Assembly (NCBI GenBank): GCA_021162905.1
Contig: JAGGXT010000127.1
Span: 1 to 12,102, forward strand
Source: Candidatus Odinarchaeota archaeon
Lineage (GTDB): Archaea > Asgardarchaeota > JAGGXT01
DNA: 12,102 nt
Direction: 5' to 3'
Positions 7,894 through 12,102 of the stretch are shown piece by piece. The notes beneath the pieces were generated by a model. It did no database searches, had not been told where the DNA came from, and was given only the letters and a program-made list of their open reading frames with translations. A program made the position numbers and the translations under genes. The stretch's first letter is position 1. Each line of letters opens with the position of its first letter.

Positions 7894-8292
7894 ATGAGAA
7901 GTATTAACTTATTAGAGTTACTAAAAAATGTCAAGATAGTTTTAATTATAACTTTTATTTGTAATGTAGCATTTAGTGTATTCTATCTTTGGACTTATTT
8001 GAAATTTGGAGATATAAACACTTTTAAAACCGCTTTTGCATTAACGTTTTTTGTAGAATTTGTAGTATTCTTATTTTTGTACTCAATTACACCATATAGT
8101 TCGAAAATAATAGATCCTAAACATACATATCGCTATCTGCCTCAAATGAAATATAAAGAATATCTGCGATATGTTTCGTATCTTCAGAAAACTGAAAAAA
8201 CACCAGAGAAAAAAACAGAGCTAAAGGATATTTTTGGCATTCTTTCAATTATTTTCCTCTTGTTATCATTTTTATGCAAGTTATTACCGTAA
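7894..8292 (+). CDS. Small three-helix membrane protein of unknown function
   Basis: I do not recognise this protein. The 132-residue product (counted from ATG 7894) has hydrophobic segments at about residues 14-35, 45-65 and 112-130. Between the second and third is a polar, Lys/Tyr-rich loop (about 70-110). A charged patch KTEKTPEKKTELKD directly precedes the third helix, and the protein ends CKLLP right after it. By the positive-inside rule the large loop should be cytoplasmic. An in-frame GTG at 7885 would add three residues. I preferred the ATG because a weak GTGGTT lies just before it and nothing like a ribosome site precedes the GTG. It sits 26 nt after the glycosyltransferase-like gene and 27 nt before the XPF gene, so co-transcription is likely. 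A role at the membrane beside the glycosyltransferase-like protein is only inference. Confidence 0.6.
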   Translation: MRSINLLELLKNVKIVLIITFICNVAFSVFYLWTYLKFGDINTFKTAFALTFFVEFVVFLFLYSITPYSSKIIDPKHTYRYLPQMKYKEYLRYVSYLQKTEKTPEKKTELKDIFGILSIIFLLLSFLCKLLP

Positions 8293-8309
8293 GCCTATTA
8301 ATTGTAAAT

Positions 8310-8314
8310 GGTGA
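8310..8314 (+). promoter_or_regulatory. Shine-Dalgarno site deciding the XPF start
   Basis: GGTGA is followed by the 5-nt spacer TTAAT and the ATG at 8320. The in-frame ATG at 8308 overlaps this element and has no site of its own, so translation most likely starts at 8320. Confidence 0.65.
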
Positions 8315-8319
8315 TTAAT

Positions 8320-9060
8320 ATGGTATTTCTAAAACAATTGACTATAGATAACAGAGAAAAATCAGATGTCATTGAAACCTTAGAAAAGTTATTTCCAGGA
8401 AAAGTTAAAATCAAGCAATTAGAAATCGGTGATTTCCTTTTTAACTTTGCAAAATATGCTGTGCTTATAGAAAGAAAAAACATAAGCGACTTTGTAAATT
8501 CTGTACGAAACAATAGGCTTTGGGATCAGCTTTATAGAATAATAAAGACAAACGAAATAGAGAATCTTCCTATAAGAAGAAAAATTCTACTAATCGATGG
8601 AACTTTTGATCAATATATGCCCGATTCGCAATTCATTAGCGAGAGACAAAAGGACGTTTTCTACGCTTCAATGATGGGCGCTATTCAGCAAATTCTTTTT
8701 GTGTACGCAATTCCTGTTATTTTTGCAGATAATAAAGCAGCGCTCAGGCAATTTTTTAGAATATTAGTTCAGAGAGAGGAAAAGGGAAAAAATGAGGCAC
8801 TTCCTGAAGCTATATGGACTCGAGAGGAAGTTAAAGTTTCGGGTGAAAGGGATTATAGAGTGATTATGTTATCTTCAATCCCAACAATAGGTCCTAATCT
8901 TGCTAAAAACCTCTTAAGGAGATATAGGACAATTTATAATATAGTCAATGCTTCTGCAGATTCCCTTTCAAAAGTTCCAGGTATAGGTAGAAAACGAGCA
9001 ATGATAATATACAACTTTTTCCGTGCAAGTGAAAAATACACATCAACAACTACGATATAG
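8320..9060 (+). CDS. XPF/ERCC4-family structure-specific endonuclease, helicase-less archaeal form
   Basis: This protein cuts branched DNA (3' flaps, forks, splayed duplexes) in repair and fork processing, and normally works as a homodimer with PCNA. The 246-residue product has an N-terminal ERCC4 nuclease domain: IDNRE at residues 9-13, GDF with Asp38, and the hallmark IERKNISDF with Glu51-Arg52-Lys53 and Asp57, followed by NNRLWDQL. The C-terminal tandem helix-hairpin-helix domain covers about 183-240, with IPTIGPNLAKNLL and VPGIGRKRAMII hairpins. All catalytic residues are present. The length matches the short crenarchaeal XPF type and lacks the Hef helicase. No clear Q-x-x-h-x-x-F-F PCNA box is visible at the C-terminus. 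The start is ATG 8320, set by its GGTGA site. It is last in the plus-strand run, 27 nt after the small membrane protein, with no evident functional link to its neighbours. Confidence 0.92.
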   Translation: MVFLKQLTIDNREKSDVIETLEKLFPGKVKIKQLEIGDFLFNFAKYAVLIERKNISDFVNSVRNNRLWDQLYRIIKTNEIENLPIRRKILLIDGTFDQYMPDSQFISERQKDVFYASMMGAIQQILFVYAIPVIFADNKAALRQFFRILVQREEKGKNEALPEAIWTREEVKVSGERDYRVIMLSSIPTIGPNLAKNLLRRYRTIYNIVNASADSLSKVPGIGRKRAMIIYNFFRASEKYTSTTTI

Positions 9061-9068
9061 TTAGATTA

Positions 9069-9088
9069 GAGAAAGAAATAAAGAAGGA
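9069..9088 (-). terminator. Pyrimidine/T-rich tract after the GTPase cluster
   Basis: On the minus strand this is a run of almost only C and T (TCCTTCTTTATTTCTTTCTC), starting about 22 nt after the GTPase stop codon. Such U-rich tracts can terminate archaeal transcription. It lies in the 50-nt gap between convergent genes. The plus-strand XPF gene shows no comparable tract. Confidence 0.4.
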
Positions 9089-9110
9089 CATGATGAGTTT
9101 ACATAAATTA

Positions 9111-9725
9111 TTATATAATAGTAGCTTGCTTGGATGGTTTAATGTAAAATTGATAGGCTTTTTTTACAGCGGATTTAAAAGCTATATCTATATTTTCACC
9201 AGTTTTTGCTGAAGTGGCGAAATATTGGAATCCATATTTATCCAGAAACTCATCTAATTCACTCATAGAGACTATATTCACAGTAGAAATAGAAGAAACA
9301 TCATCAAGCAAATCTACCTTATTACCAACAAGAACAAAAGGATGATTTTTCGTTTCAGAAAGTTTGAATCCTAATTTTGCTTCCAATTCAGGTATCCAGA
9401 AGTTCTTTAGGTCGTCAAGTGTTGTGACTTGCGTTACATCGAAAACAAAGAGACCACCAGCTGCGCCACGAAACATATCTTTCATAAAAGATCGAAAATG
9501 TTCTTGACCCGCAAAGTCCCATATTTGTGCTATAATAACCTCATTATTTACTTTTACCTTTTTTGAGAAAAAGGCTACACCTATTGTTGATTTCAACTTA
9601 TCAGGGTCTGGGAAAACACCTTCTACATAACGAATTGCCATACTAGTCTTTCCAACACTGGTATCGCCAAGCAAAAGTATCTTCAACACCCTTTCTTTAA
9701 TTACTTCATAACTCAAAGTTATCAC
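9111..9725 (-). CDS. Rab-like small GTPase
   Basis: This is a Ras-superfamily molecular switch. In the 204-residue product all five G motifs are intact: the P-loop GDTSVGKTS (20-28), switch I Thr47 in STIGVAF, switch II WDFAGQEHF (69-77) with catalytic Gln74, NKVD (135-138) and TSAKTG (171-176). Several stretches match Rab-diagnostic segments: STIGVAF (Rab IGVDF), AQIWDFAGQEHF (LQIWDTAGQERF) and MFRGAAG (YYRGA). The protein has no cysteine at all and ends in KPSKQATII, so Rab-type prenylation is impossible; membrane binding would need a partner. The gene begins 3 nt after the stop of the polytopic membrane protein gene. The listed start is GTG 9725. A TTG at 9716 has a better-placed GGTGA (9726-9722) and would give 201 residues. 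It closes a four-gene cluster that includes a longin/roadblock-like protein, a fold known to bind and regulate small GTPases. Confidence 0.95.
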   Translation of the reverse strand: MITLSYEVIKERVLKILLLGDTSVGKTSMAIRYVEGVFPDPDKLKSTIGVAFFSKKVKVNNEVIIAQIWDFAGQEHFRSFMKDMFRGAAGGLFVFDVTQVTTLDDLKNFWIPELEAKLGFKLSETKNHPFVLVGNKVDLLDDVSSISTVNIVSMSELDEFLDKYGFQYFATSAKTGENIDIAFKSAVKKAYQFYIKPSKQATII

Positions 9726-9728
9726 CCA

Positions 9729-11246
9729 TCATGTTTTTCTACTTCTACCTCTTTGTAATAAGAGAGCATATACAATTACCGAGTTGAAAAAGTAGAGTGC
9801 TCCTCCAAAGAATCGTAATAGATTTTCAAGAACAAAAATATGGAAGAAAAGACCTATTATAAATATAACTAGCGATAAACCAATTCCTAATGTAATAACG
9901 GCTGCAGGAGAACCACGTCTATAGAGTAAGAAACCGTATCTTAAGAATATCGCTATTGGTATAAAGAATAATATGAATAAGGATATCAGAAATGCTGAGA
10001 GGGGGAGCTCCATAAAAATTAATGGATTCAATATATTGATTGGTATATGTTTTGTGAATAAGAGCGATGCGATTGCAAATCCAGTCACCCATGACAAGAA
10101 GTAATAATAGGATTCCTTTCGTAATATCATAAGGCTGCCTAATGAAAACAATGAGCCAGCAATTAATAATGAAAGTAGATAAACTCTATAAGGTATTTGA
10201 TATTGGTAGTTTATTGTATAGAAATAGCCTAAAGGAGTTAAATACTCTAAAGTAAACAGTAACAGATAAACATAAGCAATAAGGCCGATAGCTAATGATA
10301 GATATCCGAGTCCCATGTAGAACGAGGGCCTATCCTTGAAGAGAATGTATTTTTCAATGAATATAGAAGTTATAGCAGATACTGTTATTGCTGCCGCTAT
10401 GATACCAGCAAATAAGAATAATGCTGTTGGTATACCACTCATATAGAGTTGATATGCCGTTTCTGGATTTGGAGTAAGTCGAATTGCCATCAGCTTTGAG
10501 AAATAAAGATAAAGAAACGTACTAGCACCTATAATACCAATATATATTGTAAGACTTCTAGTTAACCCTCTTATAACACTTTGTTCATTCGAAAATATCA
10601 ACGAAGATGCTAAAAAGATTATAATAAAGGAATATAGATAAATTTCTAGTGCTCTAAAAAGGTTAAATAAATATTGTAGGTATAAGAAACCAGTTCTCGC
10701 TACAATAAATTCGCCGACTTTCTCAACTATGTAAGTAAATATATATAATGCATAACCAAGCGAGAAGCAGAAGGGTGGATATCGCTTAATGGATAAATAA
10801 ATGCCTGCTGGAATTATCACGACGGAGAAAGCAATAGCTGAGAACATATAATATATTGCAATTGCAATACTACCACTTACACCAAGCAAATATAAAATGT
10901 AGGATGATATTGAAAATGAGGATAAAATCGCAAATAGGAGATATTTAGGAAAACCATAAGCTATGAAAGCTGCAAATGATGCAACTGCAAATATGAAAAA
11001 TATCGTTGGAAGTATTTCTGGATACAGAAGTATAAAGTGCTCAAAAATTAATTGCAGGCTGAGGAATAGGAATCCATGCAAAAGAAAAATATAACTTATA
11101 ATTACTTCACGACCTTTCTTTTCTTTAATCAGCTTAAACAATTTAAAAAGCCCAATAATTATTGATAAAATTCCAATAATTATGATTACCAAGGCTATAT
11201 CTTTATCGAAAGAGATAAAAATACTCTCCACACCACTTACGTCCAC
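9729..11246 (-). CDS. Polytopic membrane protein (about 14 helices) of unknown family
   Basis: I do not recognise a family. The 505-residue product is hydrophobic throughout, with roughly 14 membrane segments: about 17-39, 48-68, 72-95, 98-118, 122-150, 155-178, 195-215, 230-250, 268-293, 308-332, 350-372, 378-396, 403-432, 445-468 and 475-495. Some of these may be re-entrant. Loops are short, with a basic KLIKEKKGRE loop after the first helix and an RGRSRKT C-terminus. There is no signal peptide and no transporter signature that I can name. The GTG start at 11246 has an excellent site, GGTGA at 11253-11257 with a 6-nt spacer, so the 10-nt overlap with the upstream gene is real. It lies between the longin/roadblock-like gene and the GTPase gene and is the only integral membrane protein of the cluster. 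It is the natural candidate for a membrane receptor, anchor or effector of the GTPase (inference). Confidence 0.85.
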   Translation of the reverse strand: MDVSGVESIFISFDKDIALVIIIIGILSIIIGLFKLFKLIKEKKGREVIISYIFLLHGFLFLSLQLIFEHFILLYPEILPTIFFIFAVASFAAFIAYGFPKYLLFAILSSFSISSYILYLLGVSGSIAIAIYYMFSAIAFSVVIIPAGIYLSIKRYPPFCFSLGYALYIFTYIVEKVGEFIVARTGFLYLQYLFNLFRALEIYLYSFIIIFLASSLIFSNEQSVIRGLTRSLTIYIGIIGASTFLYLYFSKLMAIRLTPNPETAYQLYMSGIPTALFLFAGIIAAAITVSAITSIFIEKYILFKDRPSFYMGLGYLSLAIGLIAYVYLLLFTLEYLTPLGYFYTINYQYQIPYRVYLLSLLIAGSLFSLGSLMILRKESYYYFLSWVTGFAIASLLFTKHIPINILNPLIFMELPLSAFLISLFILFFIPIAIFLRYGFLLYRRGSPAAVITLGIGLSLVIFIIGLFFHIFVLENLLRFFGGALYFFNSVIVYALLLQRGRSRKT

Positions 11247-11644
11247 AATTTTTCACCCCAATCCTTTAGCTCTTCAAGGAATGTCTTTTCACTCAAAATT
11301 TCAATGAGTTTGTCTTTAGTTTCATCAGAGTCTATGTGTGTGGATTTATCTATAATCTCAACCATTTGTCTTAATCGTTGATAATTAACCCGGCTGTCAG
11401 AATCAGCAATTACGATGACAGTATAGGGCTTTTCTTTGCACCTCTCAGCAAGAATAGTAAATGTTCTAAAACTCATCTTTTGAACTCTTTCCTGACTATC
11501 AACTAAAGACTTTATCGTCACATTAATAGCTTCTATCACACCTGATAGATCTGCTATGTTAATTTTAAATTTGGAATCTTTATTATCTATTTGTAATACA
11601 GGAAGCCCTTTATCTTCCTCAATAACTACTACCTTATGAATCAC
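11237..11644 (-). CDS. Longin/roadblock-like small protein, putative GTPase partner
   Basis: This soluble 135-residue protein has the predicted order strand (KVVVIEE), strand (LPVLQID), helix (ADLSGVIEAINVTIKSLV), strand (FRTFTILAE), strand (YTVIVIADS), helix (YQRLRQMVEIID) and further helices to the C-terminal WGEKLWT. That order and spacing fit the longin/roadblock (profilin-like) fold, whose members bind and regulate small GTPases in eukaryotic trafficking, in bacterial MglA/MglB and in archaea. The DLSGVIEAI segment matches the LLSGIITAL segment of the surface protein tail elsewhere in this window. The fold call is inferred from pattern, not from a search. GTG 11644 is preceded by GGTGA (11650-11654) and a 5-nt spacer, and that site overlaps the stop of the upstream zinc-ribbon gene. 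Its 3' end overlaps the membrane protein gene by 10 nt, so translational coupling along the cluster is likely. Confidence 0.8.
   Translation of the reverse strand: MIHKVVVIEEDKGLPVLQIDNKDSKFKINIADLSGVIEAINVTIKSLVDSQERVQKMSFRTFTILAERCKEKPYTVIVIADSDSRVNYQRLRQMVEIIDKSTHIDSDETKDKLIEILSEKTFLEELKDWGEKLWT
11253..11257 (-). promoter_or_regulatory. Shine-Dalgarno site inside the longin-like gene, serving the membrane protein gene
   Basis: GGTGA preceded by GG (a GGGGTGA match), then the spacer AAAATT and GTG 11246. It lies within the end of the upstream coding region. It settles the non-ATG start of the 505-residue membrane protein. Confidence 0.65.
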
Positions 11645-11649
11645 TTAAA

Positions 11650-11654
11650 TCACC
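11650..11654 (-). promoter_or_regulatory. Shine-Dalgarno site overlapping a stop codon, serving the longin-like gene
   Basis: GGTGA contains the TGA stop of the zinc-ribbon gene and is followed by the 5-nt spacer TTTAA and GTG 11644. A ribosome finishing the first gene is positioned to restart on the second. Confidence 0.65.
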
Positions 11655-11964
11655 ACACCTCAAACCAATCAAGAGGTTTCTTCTCTTTTTCTTCATCTTT
11701 TTTCTTATCAGTATCAGTTTCTGCAGAACCAACAGCCGGCATTATAGATCTAATCCTAATTTCATCTCCTTGAGTATATAAAAAGATAACTAACTCATGA
11801 CCATTAGGACATTTCACAGGTACAGGAACGGGCCTAGTAGTTTCTCTATATAACTTTTTAATTTTCTCTAACTCAACAGTTATATCAGTAAATTGGTACT
11901 CACAGAATAAACATTTAAATGGAGGAACCTTTACAGTAACCACCTTAAACAAACTCCAAATCAT
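11650..11964 (-). CDS. Small zinc-ribbon-like protein, first gene of the GTPase cluster
   Basis: I do not recognise a named family. The 104-residue product has a likely metal site: Cys18-x2-Cys21 (KCLFCEYQF) and Cys52-PNG-His56, consistent with a single zinc ribbon spanning about 15-72. After the ribbon come a strand-like segment (LVIFLYTQGDEIRIRSIMPAV), a low-complexity highly charged linker (residues about 80-96, rich in Lys, Glu and Asp), and a short aromatic/acidic C-terminal end PLDWFEVW. The linker-plus-tail design looks like a tethered docking peptide. It is the promoter-proximal gene, 5 nt before the longin/roadblock-like gene, so it should be made with the GTPase and membrane protein. 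ATG 11964 has no Shine-Dalgarno site, as expected for a leaderless or short-leader first gene. Zinc binding is inferred from the spacing of Cys and His. Confidence 0.8.
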   Translation of the reverse strand: MIWSLFKVVTVKVPPFKCLFCEYQFTDITVELEKIKKLYRETTRPVPVPVKCPNGHELVIFLYTQGDEIRIRSIMPAVGSAETDTDKKKDEEKEKKPLDWFEVW

Positions 11965-12102
11965 TTTTAGGAGTATACTAACACAACTATAGTATGCTAT
12001 TAATTATTCACCTTTATTTATATTAGATTTAAGGAAAAACATATTATAATTTTAACTACATAACTCCTAAACGCACTACCCTCAAAATATGGTATTATTC
12101 CC
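11965..12102 (-). promoter_or_regulatory. Upstream region of the GTPase cluster with candidate TATA elements
   Basis: No gene is visible in these 138 bases. On the minus strand, TATAAATA at 12015-12022 would give a leader of roughly 30 nt. A weaker CATACTATA centred near 11990 would give a leaderless transcript for ATG 11964, which fits the lack of a Shine-Dalgarno site. The choice between the two cannot be made from sequence. Confidence 0.4.

Noticed and set aside
8298..8513. Open frame of 71 codons on the minus strand
   Set aside because: It is antisense to the XPF nuclease domain and has no recognisable motif.
9000..9060. PCNA-interacting peptide at the end of XPF
   Set aside because: An FF pair occurs in YNFFRAS, but it belongs to the last helix of the HhH domain and there is no Gln at the required spacing.
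9090..9110. ATGATGA resembling a C box of a C/D-box guide RNA (9092-9098)
   Set aside because: No CTGA D box or internal D'/C' pair lies at a suitable distance, and the spacer is only 50 nt between convergent genes.
9729..11246. Polytopic protein as a known transporter or an oligosaccharide flippase
   Set aside because: The helix count would fit, but I could see no diagnostic motif of those families, so no function is assigned.

Overview
This window is AT-rich (about one third G+C by eye) and looks archaeal. The evidence is Shine-Dalgarno sites of the form GGTGA placed 5-6 nt before starts, TATA-like promoter elements, an F420-dependent Mer-like oxidoreductase, a helicase-less XPF-type nuclease of the kind found in TACK and Asgard archaea rather than the euryarchaeal Hef type, and a sequon-rich surface protein. 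A small GTPase with strongly Rab-like motifs and two longin/roadblock-like modules make an Asgard-type archaeon the best guess. This is inference; a deep TACK lineage is possible. No rRNA, tRNA, CRISPR array or mobile element is visible.

Layout. (1) 1-4226, plus strand: the 3' part of a gene for a giant surface protein. It has about nine Ig-like repeats and about 66 N-glycosylation sequons, then one membrane helix and a cytoplasmic tail with a longin/roadblock-like module. (2) 4280-6090, minus strand: a phosphoribosyltransferase followed by a Mer-like F420 oxidoreductase. (3) 6091-6217: a divergent promoter region. (4) 6218-9060, plus strand: a three-gene run of a GT-B glycosyltransferase-like protein lacking the usual donor-site residues, a small three-helix membrane protein and an XPF nuclease. 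(5) 9111-11964, minus strand: a compact four-gene cluster of a zinc-ribbon-like protein, a longin/roadblock-like protein, a protein with about 14 membrane segments, and a Rab-like GTPase. Junctions are +5 nt, a 10-nt overlap and +3 nt. (6) 11965-12102: the promoter region of that cluster, with no gene seen.

How the genes may work together. The four-gene cluster is the best candidate for an undescribed system. A soluble Rab-like switch with no C-terminal lipidation cysteine is co-encoded with a polytopic membrane protein that could recruit it, a longin/roadblock-like protein of the fold that regulates small GTPases in other systems, and a small zinc-binding protein with a charged linker and a conserved-looking aromatic/acidic tail. 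About 7 kb away, the surface protein carries a second longin/roadblock-like module on its cytoplasmic side, which shares the pattern LSG-hydrophobic-I-x-A-hydrophobic with the cluster protein. A surface-to-GTPase link is therefore conceivable, but unproven from sequence alone.
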